This document shows, in pieces, positions 1-7,945 of a stretch of 20,681 nucleotides of DNA. This stretch comes from Microcoleus asticus IPMA8. GTDB lineage: Bacteria; Cyanobacteriota; Cyanobacteriia; Cyanobacteriales; Microcoleaceae. The notes under the pieces are model-generated. The model was given only the letters and a program-made list of their open reading frames with translations. It ran no database searches and was not told where the DNA came from. Within the stretch, counting starts at the first letter, position 1. Each line of letters opens with the position of its first letter. The stretch lies in NCBI RefSeq assembly GCF_013179805.1, contig NZ_SRRZ01000132.1:1-20681 (forward strand), in the 5' to 3' direction. A program made the position numbers and the translations under genes.

Positions 1-136
1 TGGTGGCGCTGAGCAAGGTGGGAATCATCAAGACGCCGAACCAACCTACATAAATGCGGTTTTCGGTGCTGGTGACCCAGTTGCAAAACTGATCCCACAG
101 GTTGGCGCTTTCGCGCTGCTGTAAGGTTGTGGTCAT
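1..136 (-). CDS. psbA: Photosystem II D1 protein, N-terminal fragment
   Basis: The first 45 codons of D1, the thylakoid reaction-centre subunit of photosystem II that carries the secondary quinone site and most ligands of the Mn4CaO5 cluster. The reverse strand begins MTTTLQQRESANLWDQF and continues through the stretch CNWVTSTENRIYVGWFGVLM into the start of the first transmembrane helix (IPTLLSAT). This is the standard cyanobacterial D1 start, so the ATG at 134-136 is secure. The gene runs off the left edge; the parts that distinguish low-light from high-light D1 forms (for example residue 130) lie outside, so the isoform cannot be told. It is divergent from cofG across a 362-bp gap that holds its likely promoter. 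Confidence 0.97.
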   Translation of the reverse strand, partial: MTTTLQQRESANLWDQFCNWVTSTENRIYVGWFGVLMIPTLLSAT

Positions 137-498
137 GGTTTTATGATTGCTTTATTTGGTTTTCAATGTTCTTGACGGCTTTGTGTTCCGCCATGTAAAT
201 AAACATAAAGCTTTTATTTCAGTTTGTAAAGGCCTTCTAAGCACAGATTTTCTTATACTTAACATAAATTATGCTTATTCCAAGCCAGAAGGCTTGCTGT
301 ATCGGGAGTTTAAAAGCAGAAAGCGGAATTTGCGGACGATCGCCCACAAATGAAGAATACTCATAATCTACCTGGGCAACGAGATTCGGGACAGGCGTCC
401 TTGTTAAGATAGATGAAGGGTTGCGGTTGACGATCGCAAAACTCGCACTGCACAGATATCTGTTGTTGCACAAGTCCGATCGATAAAAATCCCAAGAA
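137..498. other. Divergent psbA-cofG intergenic region
   Basis: No convincing gene. The left half holds the psbA leader and promoter. A small hairpin, CAAGCC-AGAA-GGCTTG, sits at 281-296 upstream of that promoter. The right part, just before cofG, contains TTGACG at 427-432, but the nearest -10-like sequence is spaced too far away, so the cofG promoter is not assigned. Short open frames crossing this region show no recognisable protein features. Confidence 0.5.
202..230 (-). promoter_or_regulatory. Probable psbA promoter
   Basis: On the minus strand, TTTACA (225-230; five of six matches to a -35 box) is followed after exactly 17 bp by TATGTT (202-207; four of six matches to a -10 box). Transcription would start near 195 and leave a leader of about 60 nt before the psbA ATG. 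That leader is A/T rich and contains AAATAAA-type runs close to the start codon. AU-rich boxes near the ribosome site of psbA leaders are known RNase E targets in Synechocystis; whether this applies here is inference. Confidence 0.45.
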
Positions 499-1452
499 AT
501 GTCCCGCACAGTCACCTACAGCCCTGCTTATACTCTGGTTCCCACTTACGAGTGTTTTAACCGCTGCACCTATTGCAATTTTCGGACCGAACCCCTGCAA
601 AGTCCTTGGCTGACGCTACCAGAAGCCGAAAAACAGCTCAACTTCCTGCAAACTCAAGGTGTAATTGAAATTCTCATCCTCAGCGGCGAGGTACATCCTC
701 AAAGTAAACGGCGAAAAGCTTGGTTGCAGCGGATTTACGATTTGTGCGAACTGGCACTTGCTCTGGGATTTTTGCCGCATACTAATGTGGGGCCGCTCAG
801 CTTTCAGGAGATGGCACAGTTAAAAGAGGTAAATGTATCGATGGGGCTGATGCTAGAACAGCTTGCCCCAGATTTGTTACAAACGGTTCACCGACACGCA
901 CCGAGTAAAGTGCCGGCGCTGCGGCTGCAACAGTTAGAATGGGCTGGGGAATTAAAGATTCCGTTTACAACTGGTTTGCTGCTGGGAATTGGGGAAAATG
1001 AGGGCGATTGGGTGGAGACTTTAGAGGCGATCGCCCGCATCCATTCGCGTTACAATCACATTCAAGAAGTTATCCTCCAGCCGCACAGTCCGGGAAATCA
1101 GCAAAGTTGGGACGGGGAAGTTTTTGATGCTACAAAAATGCCGGAAGTAATTGCGATCGCCCGCAGCATTTTACCTGATGAAATCAGGCTGCAAATTCCG
1201 CCGAATTTAGTTGCACAGCCAGACATATTACTTGCTTGTTTAGAAGCTGGTGCTAGAGATTTAGGAGGAATCGGACCGCTGGATGAAGTTAATCCCGATT
1301 ATCCTCACTTGCAACACCAAACTTTAACAGAAATTTTAGCAGCAGCGGGATGGCAACTTGTGCAGCGTTTGCCTGTTTATCCTCAGTACGATAAGTGGCT
1401 GCCGCAGACATTGCAAACGGCTGTAAAAAACTGGAGAGTCAATCGATTTTAG
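499..1452 (+). CDS. cofG: 7,8-didemethyl-8-hydroxy-5-deazariboflavin synthase, CofG subunit
   Basis: Radical-SAM enzyme of 317 residues. CofG acts after CofH to close the deazaflavin ring and release F0, the precursor of coenzyme F420 and, in cyanobacteria, an antenna chromophore of DNA photolyase (family knowledge). The cluster motif is visible as C19-x3-C23-x2-C26 in TYECFNRCTYCNFR, following the typical CofG opening TYSPAYTLVPTY. The C-terminal half has the expected PPNLVAQPD and GARDLGGIGPLDEVNPD segments. Length and motif spacing fit CofG rather than the longer CofH; no cofH lies in the window. The ATG at 499 is the first that keeps the conserved start, but the ribosome site is weak. The last seven codons lie inside the first copy of a tandem repeat. 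Confidence 0.93.
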   Translation: MSRTVTYSPAYTLVPTYECFNRCTYCNFRTEPLQSPWLTLPEAEKQLNFLQTQGVIEILILSGEVHPQSKRRKAWLQRIYDLCELALALGFLPHTNVGPLSFQEMAQLKEVNVSMGLMLEQLAPDLLQTVHRHAPSKVPALRLQQLEWAGELKIPFTTGLLLGIGENEGDWVETLEAIARIHSRYNHIQEVILQPHSPGNQQSWDGEVFDATKMPEVIAIARSILPDEIRLQIPPNLVAQPDILLACLEAGARDLGGIGPLDEVNPDYPHLQHQTLTEILAAAGWQLVQRLPVYPQYDKWLPQTLQTAVKNWRVNRF

Positions 1453-1788
1453 ATTTTAGATTTTCGATTTTAGATTGAAGAATTGAGCCTACTGATAAAT
1501 CGGGGGGCTTGTGACCAAATTCCTTGAGTGTCAGTCCTTAATTATGGTAAATGGAGAGTCAATCGATTTTAGATTTTAGATTTTAGATTTTAGATTGAAG
1601 AATTGAGCCTACTGATAAATCCGGGGGATTGTAACCAAATTGCTTGATTGTCAGTCATTAATTATGGTAAATGGAGAGTCAATAGATTTTAGATTTTAGA
1701 TTTTAGATGGAAGAATTGAGCCTACTAATAAATCCGGGGGCTTGTAACCAAATTGCTTAATTGTCAATCATTAATTATTGGTAATGGG
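1432..1788. repeat. Three tandem 120-bp repeats including the cofG 3' end
   Basis: Units start with TGGAGAGTCAAT at 1432, 1552 and 1672, an exact 120-bp period. The third unit is shorter and fades out near 1788. Each contains a run of heptamers of the TTTTAGA type, then GAAGAATTGAGCCTACT, a G-rich AAATCCGGGGG-type block, and ATTAATTAT. The first unit begins inside cofG, so its first 21 bp encode the last six residues and stop of CofG. The second unit keeps these bases and the third has one change (C to A, 1684). The array fills nearly all of the 377-bp gap to the next gene, which otherwise shows nothing coding. Copies differ by few substitutions, so the duplication looks recent. Confidence 0.93.
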
Positions 1789-1829
1789 TAATTGGTAACA
1801 AGATGTTTTAAATTGCTGCTATAGAGATT

Positions 1830-2606
1830 TTAAATCAAAGAACCGCCCCCATCAATCCAGACTTCAGTACCTGTGATAAAGCTGGACGCATCTGATACCA
1901 GAAATAAAACTAACTGGGCGACTTCTTCAGTAGAACCGGCGGTATTATCAGTCAAAGGAATCATATCTTGAATCGCATCAGGCGCGACTGGAATGCGATC
2001 GAGATGGCGCTTAGTGGTACTTTCCTCAATGGCTGTCAGCACCCCACCCGGACAGATCACATTGACTCGGATTTGGCTGGGAGCAAGTTCTAGCGCCAGC
2101 ATTTTTGCTAAAGCTACTTGTGCCGCTTTGCTGGAAGCGTAAGCTGTGGCACCAATTTTCCTGAAACTTCTGGTGCCATTAATCGACGATGTAATGACGA
2201 TTGAACCTCCTTGTTTTTTCAGATAAGGAACAGCATACTTAACAGTCAAAAATGTCCCTCTGAGGTTGGTATTAATTGTCCGGTCCCACTCTTCGGGTTC
2301 TATCTCTTCTATCGGCGACCATACACCGTTAATACCTGCATTTGCCAACACAATATCAATTCTTTGATATTCATCAAAAATGGTTTGAAATGCCTGTTGC
2401 ATTTGCTGAGAATCCGCCACATCTGCTGCAATAGCCAGCCCGCAGCCTCCTTCATCGACCAACTGGCGGACGGTTTCTTCCCCGGCCTCTACAGTGCGAT
2501 TGATAATAGCAACTTTTGCGCCTTCCTTCGCCATTAAAATTGCTGCTGCACGACCAATCCCCGAACCACCGCCGGTAATAACGGCAACTTTTGCTGAAAG
2601 TTTCAT
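1830..2606 (-). CDS. SDR family NAD(P)-dependent oxidoreductase
   Basis: Classical short-chain dehydrogenase of 258 residues, the usual length. Visible motifs: the nucleotide-binding TGGGSGIG at residues 11-18, the D62 region, NAG at 89-91, N114, S140/S141, and the catalytic Y156-x3-K160 (YASSK). The C-terminal EVWIDGGG block is typical. It resembles 3-oxoacyl-ACP reductase (FabG)-like and glucose dehydrogenase-like SDRs, but the substrate cannot be inferred. I chose the start at MKLSAKVAVITGGG; an upstream in-frame ATG at 2645 would add 13 residues encoded partly by a HIP1 site, and these look unlike an SDR N-terminus. Neither start has a clear Shine-Dalgarno sequence. It is the last gene of a minus-strand run but is 200 bp from the amylase gene, so co-transcription is uncertain. 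Confidence 0.92.
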   Translation of the reverse strand: MKLSAKVAVITGGGSGIGRAAAILMAKEGAKVAIINRTVEAGEETVRQLVDEGGCGLAIAADVADSQQMQQAFQTIFDEYQRIDIVLANAGINGVWSPIEEIEPEEWDRTINTNLRGTFLTVKYAVPYLKKQGGSIVITSSINGTRSFRKIGATAYASSKAAQVALAKMLALELAPSQIRVNVICPGGVLTAIEESTTKRHLDRIPVAPDAIQDMIPLTDNTAGSTEEVAQLVLFLVSDASSFITGTEVWIDGGGSLI

Positions 2607-2745
2607 ATTTTTTATTAAATAATTTTTGGCGCGATCGCATAGCATAAAAATAATACTAGATAGAGGACTTTACTCCTCACTACAAACAAGTTTCCGCGAT
2701 CAAAATCATGAAAGTAAAAAGTGGTTTAATGTACTTATTATAGCG

Positions 2746-2770
2746 GTAAGGTGCGCACTGCGCACCCTAC
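2746..2770. repeat. Palindrome in the SDR-amylase gap
   Basis: GGTGCGCA (2750-2757) and TGCGCACC (2759-2766) form a perfect inverted repeat around one base. The flanks GTA and TAC (2746-2748, 2768-2770) extend the pairing past one mismatch. It stands just downstream of the amylase stop on the minus strand and could act as its terminator, but no T-run follows. Similar GTAGGGTGCGCA-type palindromes are scattered between genes in many filamentous cyanobacteria, so it is more likely a dispersed repeat. Confidence 0.6.
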
Positions 2771-2806
2771 TTTAGGCAGAGGAGTACGTCAATTTTAACG
2801 CAGTCC

Positions 2807-4285
2807 TTACTGCTGCGGCACCCAGACCGAAACAGAACCGGCGTTACACCGAAAATCACCCCAACCATCGTCATTAGTTGTGATTGGTTCTTTGATGTGT
2901 TCGGTGATGTCAATATAAGTTCGATTCGGTTGCCCTACTTCCATAAACTTGGTGCCCTCGTCTCCGTTACTGAGTACCACAGCCATGCCGCCCGGATGTT
3001 CTTCAGTTCCGAGTCGCGTCCAGCCAATGGTATTGGCGTGGTCGAAGTAATCGTACTGATTGCCGTAGGAATAAGTTTGGCGCGCTAACAAGAATTTATC
3101 GAGAAGAAACTGATGTTTGTCTAACCAAATCTCGTATTCGTTGCCATCGTTTGCTGTATCTTTATAGTTATCGCCGTAATAGTCCGGGTAAAAAATGCAC
3201 GGATATCCTTCCCTTCGCAGCAAGATTAAAGCGTAGGCAAGAGGTTTAAACCAAGCCTCGACAACAGATTCTAGGGATTGTAATGGTTGAGAATCATGGT
3301 TGTCAACCAAGGTAACGGCGAGGGCTGGTTGCTGTTGGACGAGGGTGTTATCAAAAATTGTTCGCAAGTCGTAGCTATTGCCGGCTTTGCTAGCAGCGTG
3401 GAAGTTGTAGTGGAGAGGTGCGTCAAATAAGGTGACTTTACCATCGGTTGCTTCGATGAAGCTGTGCAAAGCTTCCACTTCGTAAGACCAATATTCGCCT
3501 ACGGCAAATAGGTCGCGTTGGGCATAGTGGCGGACGTGTTCCAACCATTCTTGGAAAAATTCTGCTTTAACATGTTTGACGGCATCGAAGCGAAAGCCGT
3601 CAACGTTTGTTGTATCGACATACCACTCACCCCAGTATTTTAATTCCCCGGTGACTTCTGGGTTGTCCATATCTAAATCGCAACCCATGAGGTAGTCAAA
3701 ATTGCCTTTTTCTAAGTCTACTCCTCGATCGAATTCTTTACCTTTGAGCAGGTAAATGGCATGGGTTTCTGTGTTGTAAACGTTGTAATCAATGGCGTCA
3801 AAATGCCACCAATGCCACTCCATGCTGGAATATTTTTTGTCGCGACCGGGGAAGGTAAAATGCGTCCAAGCTTTGATTTTTTGATATTCGCCTACAGTGT
3901 CATTCCGGTTGTCGGGATTGAAGGGTGTGGCTTCGGATTCTTCTTCTGCATCGGCACCTAATTTGTGGTTGAAGACAACATCGGCATAAATCCGAATTCC
4001 AGCATCTTGTGCAGCTTTAATGGCAGCCAAATACTCATCTTTTGTGCCGTATTTCGTGCGTACCGACCCTTTTTGGTCGAACTCGCCTAAATCGAATAAG
4101 TCGTAGACGCCGTAACCTACATCCATACCGCCGCCGGTTCCTTTATAGGCTGGCGGCAACCACAGGGATGTAACGCCTTTTTTGGCTAAATCTTTTGCAG
4201 ATTTCGCTAGCTGATTCCACAGGCTGCCGTCGTCGGGGCTGTACCAGTGGAAATACTGCATCATCACGCCATTTAGTTCAGACAT
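2807..4285 (-). CDS. Cytoplasmic alpha-amylase, GH13
   Basis: Glycoside hydrolase family 13 enzyme of 492 residues that hydrolyses internal alpha-1,4 bonds of starch or glycogen. All four conserved regions are present: DVVFNH at 102-107, GFRFDAVKH at 230-238 with nucleophile D234, GEYW with acid/base E264, and VDNHD at 327-331 with transition-state D331. The opening NGVMMQYFHWYSPDDG and the total length match the AmyS/AmyA-type liquefying, subfamily 5-like amylases. There is no signal peptide, so it should act in the cytoplasm on glycogen or maltodextrins. The C-terminal beta domain ends normally (AGSVSVWVPQQ). Neighbours do not form an obvious glycogen operon. The start at 4285 gives the complete family N-terminus. 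Confidence 0.96.
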   Translation of the reverse strand: MSELNGVMMQYFHWYSPDDGSLWNQLAKSAKDLAKKGVTSLWLPPAYKGTGGGMDVGYGVYDLFDLGEFDQKGSVRTKYGTKDEYLAAIKAAQDAGIRIYADVVFNHKLGADAEEESEATPFNPDNRNDTVGEYQKIKAWTHFTFPGRDKKYSSMEWHWWHFDAIDYNVYNTETHAIYLLKGKEFDRGVDLEKGNFDYLMGCDLDMDNPEVTGELKYWGEWYVDTTNVDGFRFDAVKHVKAEFFQEWLEHVRHYAQRDLFAVGEYWSYEVEALHSFIEATDGKVTLFDAPLHYNFHAASKAGNSYDLRTIFDNTLVQQQPALAVTLVDNHDSQPLQSLESVVEAWFKPLAYALILLRREGYPCIFYPDYYGDNYKDTANDGNEYEIWLDKHQFLLDKFLLARQTYSYGNQYDYFDHANTIGWTRLGTEEHPGGMAVVLSNGDEGTKFMEVGQPNRTYIDITEHIKEPITTNDDGWGDFRCNAGSVSVWVPQQ

Positions 4286-4481
4286 AAATTTAGTTTTTCC
4301 TATTTTGTCAAATTGCGATCGACATTTGTGTTCGTAGCTCGCTAGTTTACGTATGTCTGCAATCTATGGTTAATAAATATCATAAAAGATGGGGCTGCTA
4401 AAAAAAATCTATCTCTTGATGTATTGACAACAAAATGTAAATTTGATACAAATTTAATTACTTTATCCAGACAGCAAAAGA

Positions 4482-5261
4482 TTAATCTGGTGGCAATTGT
4501 GCAGCAACTCGCTCAACTCTGGTGTTCCAAGTACCGTCGATCGCCAATTCAAGCAATCTAAATCCCGGGGGGATTTGGTCAAGGATAATCGGATGACTTT
4601 TCGGTAAAAGTTGGATGCAGGTGCTGGGTGTCCCCAAGTAGGTAACTGAGCCCCGCTGTTGTTGAAATTCTTGGTGAATGTGGCCACAAAGAACGATTTT
4701 GATTTGAGGATATCGATCGACAATTGCTAAAAATTCATCGGCATTGTGCAGCATCATTCCATCCATTATTTCAGAGTCGATCGGCAAAGGATGATGGTGC
4801 AAGGCAATGATAACAGGTCGATCGCCCGTTTGTTGCAGTTGAGAGTCGAGCCAATGCAAGCTTTCTGGGGAAAGCCGCCCGCCGTCGCATCCCGCTTCCA
4901 CACTCGAAAGTAATAGAAATTGCCAGTTTCCTAACATCCATGATTTTTCTGGGGAAAGAGGCGACTGATTTAAGATTTCTGCCATGACTGGGATGTTGTC
5001 GTGGTTCCCAGGTATCCAGTAGGCGGGAATTCCGAGGGGGGCGATGAGGGAGACGAGGCGCTGGTAGGATTCGGGTGTTTCGTCTTGGGACAAGTCGCCT
5101 GTGAGTAGGAGTAAGTCGGGCGGCGGCTGTATCTGTTGCAAGCGATCGAGAACTGCTTGGAGGGTGCGGGCTGTTGAGAGGCCTTTCCATTCTCGATCGA
5201 TCTCTGCAAACAAGTGAGTGTCGGTGATTTGGGCGACGAGTACGGGAGAAACTGGAGTCAT
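4482..5261 (-). CDS. cpdA: 3',5'-cyclic-nucleotide phosphodiesterase CpdA
   Basis: Calcineurin-like metallophosphoesterase of 259 residues, closely patterned on E. coli CpdA, which hydrolyses cAMP to AMP. The metal-binding series is complete: D14-x-H16 (QITDTHLF), GD at 55-56 (LTGDLSQDE), GNHD at 85-88, the histidine run H155-H157 (ALHHHPLP), and GHIH at 193-196 (LCGHIHQEF). CpdA-specific segments such as TPSTCIQLLP followed by PPGFRLLEL are also visible. Cyanobacteria use cAMP in light and motility signalling, so a role in lowering cAMP is likely, although members of this family can have broader substrates. It is cytoplasmic, with no signal peptide. It lies about 200 bp upstream of the amylase gene on the same strand. 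Confidence 0.9.
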   Translation of the reverse strand: MTPVSPVLVAQITDTHLFAEIDREWKGLSTARTLQAVLDRLQQIQPPPDLLLLTGDLSQDETPESYQRLVSLIAPLGIPAYWIPGNHDNIPVMAEILNQSPLSPEKSWMLGNWQFLLLSSVEAGCDGGRLSPESLHWLDSQLQQTGDRPVIIALHHHPLPIDSEIMDGMMLHNADEFLAIVDRYPQIKIVLCGHIHQEFQQQRGSVTYLGTPSTCIQLLPKSHPIILDQIPPGFRLLELAIDGTWNTRVERVAAQLPPD

Positions 5262-5462
5262 GGCTGGTGTTGCGGGTCGTTGCTATAGTTCTAGAGTACC
5301 TTCCCACAAGGGTTTTGGGGATATGGGAAAAAAGGGCGATTCCCTAGCCTTGGGGAACGCGTGCACGTTGGGGATAGCTGCGCTTTACGAAAATTTTGAC
5401 AGGTATGTTAAAATTTTCGAGATTTGGTGTACTATAAGAAAACGTCAATTTTCAGACGTGAC

Positions 5463-5533
<71 letters not shown>

Positions 5534-5541
5534 TTTTTAAT

Positions 5542-5796
5542 TTATACAGCCACAAATTCTTTGTCAGTGATGACAGAGTTTTGTCCATTGAGGGAGAAGG
5601 AACCAGAGTTTACGCATCCGGTTTCGCCGTGGCGGTTTATGCTGTGGTGAAACTCATTCATGGCGATCGATCTGGTAGAGTTTGATATGGCAAGGGCGAT
5701 CGCTTCCTTAAACTCTGGTGAGCCTGTGATTCCGGTTTGGTGCCATCCCTCCCTCTTCTTCCAAGGAAGACAAAACTTAAATGGATTTAGAAACAT
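5542..5796 (-). CDS. Possible small protein, unknown function
   Basis: Open frame of 84 codons ending 9 bp from the tRNA-Cys 3' end. I do not recognise the family. The C-terminal half (HGETGCVNSGSFSLNGQ, then NSVITDKEFVAV) reads like genuine protein, and a HIP1 site encodes AIA in the middle. The first ATG (5796) lies inside the divergent AlbA_2 gene, so the true start may be internal, for example the Met at 5658, or the gene may be a 5'-truncated remnant. An 11-bp inverted repeat spans the same region, so a structured RNA or repeat is an alternative explanation. Confidence 0.3.
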   Translation of the reverse strand: MFLNPFKFCLPWKKREGWHQTGITGSPEFKEAIALAISNSTRSIAMNEFHHSINRHGETGCVNSGSFSLNGQNSVITDKEFVAV

Positions 5797-7766
5797 TACT
5801 CGATCGCATAAACCTTGGAGAAGACCAAGACATTGAATTTAAGTCTGCTGACGGTGGTTTCCCCAATGAAGTTTGGAAAACTTTATCAGCCTTTGCAAAC
5901 ACAGATGGCGGCTATATTGTTCTGGGTGTCACGGAAAATCGAAATAGGTTCGAGATTTCAGGTGTCCGCAATCCTAACGTTTTACTTAAAGAGTTTTGGA
6001 ATAATCATAATAATCTGCAAAAACTGAGCTTTTCAATTTGCGGCAATTCTGACGTACAAACTTTGAATATAGAAGATCGTAATTTAGTTATTATTAAAGT
6101 TCCCAGAGCAACGAGAACCCAACGCCCAGTTTATATTAATAAAAATCCCATGATGGGAACCTATAAACGTAACCATGACGGGGATTATCCTTGCACTGAT
6201 GATGAAGTTCGTCAAATGTTGCGCGATGCCAACAACGATCCTCAAGATATCCAAATTTTACATAAATTTGACCTTGGCGACCTCGATCCAGAAACTTTAA
6301 AATCTTTTCGCCAACGGTTTATTTCCAGAGAACCAGATCATCCTTGGCTCGGATTGGACGATCGCAATTTATTGATTCAGTTAGGCGGATGGAGGCGCGA
6401 GAGAACTACTGCTCAAGAAGGGTTAACTATAGCTGGTTTACTGATGTTCGGGAGAGGAAATAGTATTTTAGATGCACTTCCCCGCTATCAACTAGACTAT
6501 CAAGAACGACTGTCTAACGATCCAGAAATTCGCTGGACATATCGTCTGACACTTGATGGCAAGTGGGAGCCTAATCTTTTCAATTTTTATTATCGCGTCT
6601 ATAGTCGTTTAGTTAATGATTTAGATATTCCATTTAAACTAGATAAAGATGCTGTGAGACGAGGAGAAACTCATGTCCATGAAGCTGTCCGCGAGGCTCT
6701 GGTAAATGCTTTAATTCATGCCGATCACTTATCTTCTCGTCCTGTTGTAGTAACTAAGTTCCCTAATGGTTTTTTGTTCAATAATCCAGGTCGCTTAAGG
6801 ATTTCTCTTGGGCAACTTTATGATGGGGGTATCAGCGATCCGCGCAATCCTAAACTGCAAACAATGTTTCAAATGCTTGGTTTAGGTGAAAAAGCCGGAT
6901 CAGGTTTTAGAAAGATTCTACGAGCCTGGAAAGAACAGCAATGGTTTAGGCCCCTCGTCTCAGAAAAATTCGATTTAGAAATGACATCAGTGGCCCTACC
7001 AATGCTTAGTTTAATTCCCCAAGACGTTGAGCAAGAAATAAAAGAAATAGTGGGAGATAACTACTGTCAACTAACAGAATTAGATCGGATTATTTTGGTA
7101 CTAGCGCATCAGTTTGGAGAAATTAGTAATAGTGACATTCAGTGTTACAGAGAGGAACATCCTAGAGACATAGGAGAGTGCCTAAAGCACTTGGTCAATA
7201 ACGGCTGGTTGGCGCAATCAGGACGTGGGCGTGGAACGCAGTACGCTCTACCAAATAAAGGTCAATTGGATTTGCTTTCACTGCTTCCAAGCTCCGAACA
7301 TAACGAGCCTAGCTCCGTGCATAATGAGCCTAGCTCCGTGCATAATGAGCCTAGCTCCGTGCATAATGAATCAAGCTCCGTGCATAACGAGCCTAACTCT
7401 GTGCATAATGATGAAAACTTATTTTTACTAGAAATAGCTACTCCTGTGCGAGAAAAAAATCGGGTAAGCCCTGACTTGATGAGAAACACTATTCTGAAAC
7501 TTTGCTCGGAAAGATATTTAACTGCCAAAAGATTAGGTGAACTATTGAATCGCAGTTCGGAAACAATTAGGACTCATTTTATTAATCCAATGTTGTCAGA
7601 AAAATTAGTAGAAGTCAAATATCCTGACGAACCAACTCATCCTCAGCAAGCATACAGAACCTTAATGTCTCAAGTAATCAGCAAGATTTCTGATACTCCG
7701 GCATCTTCCCAAACCCCAGAAAACATCGTTGATACCAGCTATCCGCCCACAACGCCGGGACCTTAA
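5781..7766 (+). CDS. Schlafen AlbA_2 domain ATP-binding protein
   Basis: Protein of 661 residues with the AlbA_2 (Schlafen-like) architecture. Residues 14-50 carry the family signature EDQDIEFK and AFANTDGGYIVLGV. Residues about 290-395 form the HATPase-like C-terminal module (HEAVREALVNALIHAD, FNNPGRLRIS, GLGEKAGSGFRKI). Residues about 430-502 look like a winged helix ending GRGRGTQYALP. Then comes a linker of six 7-residue repeats (504-544, SSVHNEP type) and a last winged-helix-like segment, residues about 565-635. Proteins of this family are annotated as transcriptional regulators or helicase-like ATP-binding proteins, and some occur in phage-defence islands; the function of this one is unknown. 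No defence partner genes are adjacent. The ATG at 5781 keeps the normal AlbA_2 start. The gene contains no HIP1 site. Confidence 0.88.
   Translation: MDLETLLDRINLGEDQDIEFKSADGGFPNEVWKTLSAFANTDGGYIVLGVTENRNRFEISGVRNPNVLLKEFWNNHNNLQKLSFSICGNSDVQTLNIEDRNLVIIKVPRATRTQRPVYINKNPMMGTYKRNHDGDYPCTDDEVRQMLRDANNDPQDIQILHKFDLGDLDPETLKSFRQRFISREPDHPWLGLDDRNLLIQLGGWRRERTTAQEGLTIAGLLMFGRGNSILDALPRYQLDYQERLSNDPEIRWTYRLTLDGKWEPNLFNFYYRVYSRLVNDLDIPFKLDKDAVRRGETHVHEAVREALVNALIHADHLSSRPVVVTKFPNGFLFNNPGRLRISLGQLYDGGISDPRNPKLQTMFQMLGLGEKAGSGFRKILRAWKEQQWFRPLVSEKFDLEMTSVALPMLSLIPQDVEQEIKEIVGDNYCQLTELDRIILVLAHQFGEISNSDIQCYREEHPRDIGECLKHLVNNGWLAQSGRGRGTQYALPNKGQLDLLSLLPSSEHNEPSSVHNEPSSVHNEPSSVHNESSSVHNEPNSVHNDENLFLLEIATPVREKNRVSPDLMRNTILKLCSERYLTAKRLGELLNRSSETIRTHFINPMLSEKLVEVKYPDEPTHPQQAYRTLMSQVISKISDTPASSQTPENIVDTSYPPTTPGP
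7290..7412 (+). repeat. In-frame 21-bp minisatellite in the AlbA_2 gene
   Basis: Six consecutive units of 21 bp (the last truncated), starting at 7290, 7311, 7332, 7353, 7374 and 7395. Units 2 and 3 are identical (AGCTCCGTGCATAATGAGCCT) and the others differ at one to three positions. Each encodes S-S-V-H-N-E-P, with E for V in the first and S for P in the fourth. Because the unit is a multiple of three, gain or loss of units changes the linker length without breaking the frame. Confidence 0.95.
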
Positions 7767-7887
7767 ACTTTGGAATACAATTGAGAGACTCTGACAGTAA
7801 AGGCAACTGATGCCGATCTCACCCCGTCGCTGTTTTAAACTGCCACTCTATTGTATAACAAGGAGGATCAGGATAATCTGACAATTA

Positions 7888-7926
7888 AATTGCTAATCAC
7901 TAATCGCCCCAAAGCAATTAGCAATT
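7888..7926. terminator. Inverted repeat between convergent genes
   Basis: AATTGCTAAT (7888-7897) pairs with ATTAGCAATT (7917-7926), a perfect 10-bp stem with a 19-nt loop, lying between the ends of the AlbA_2 gene and the convergent DUF4079 gene. It is A/T rich and lacks a clear T-run on either strand, so a terminator role is only plausible. The right arm overlaps a second ATTAGCAAT, showing a short local duplication. Confidence 0.35.
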
Positions 7927-7945
7927 AGCAATCTTACCAAAATTA

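Noticed and set aside
137..498. Small genes in the psbA-cofG gap
   Set aside because: Short open frames on both strands overlap the psbA promoter or cofG and lack ribosome sites or protein-like composition.
1432..1788. Possible CRISPR array
   Set aside because: The period is 120 bp and the whole unit repeats, including what would be spacers; there are no cas genes and no short palindromic direct repeat with unique spacers.
2604..2645. Longer start for the SDR gene at 2645
   Set aside because: The 13 extra residues derive partly from a HIP1 site and do not resemble an SDR N-terminus; the start at 2606 gives the standard length.
4771..5307. Long minus-strand open frame overlapping cpdA
   Set aside because: It is out of frame with the well-supported cpdA gene, is rich in Arg, Ser and Pro, and shows no domain; a shadow frame.
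5396..5435. TTGACA and TACTAT as one tRNA-Cys promoter
   Set aside because: The spacing is 28 bp, too wide for a sigma-70 promoter; only the TACTAT box is kept as a weak candidate.
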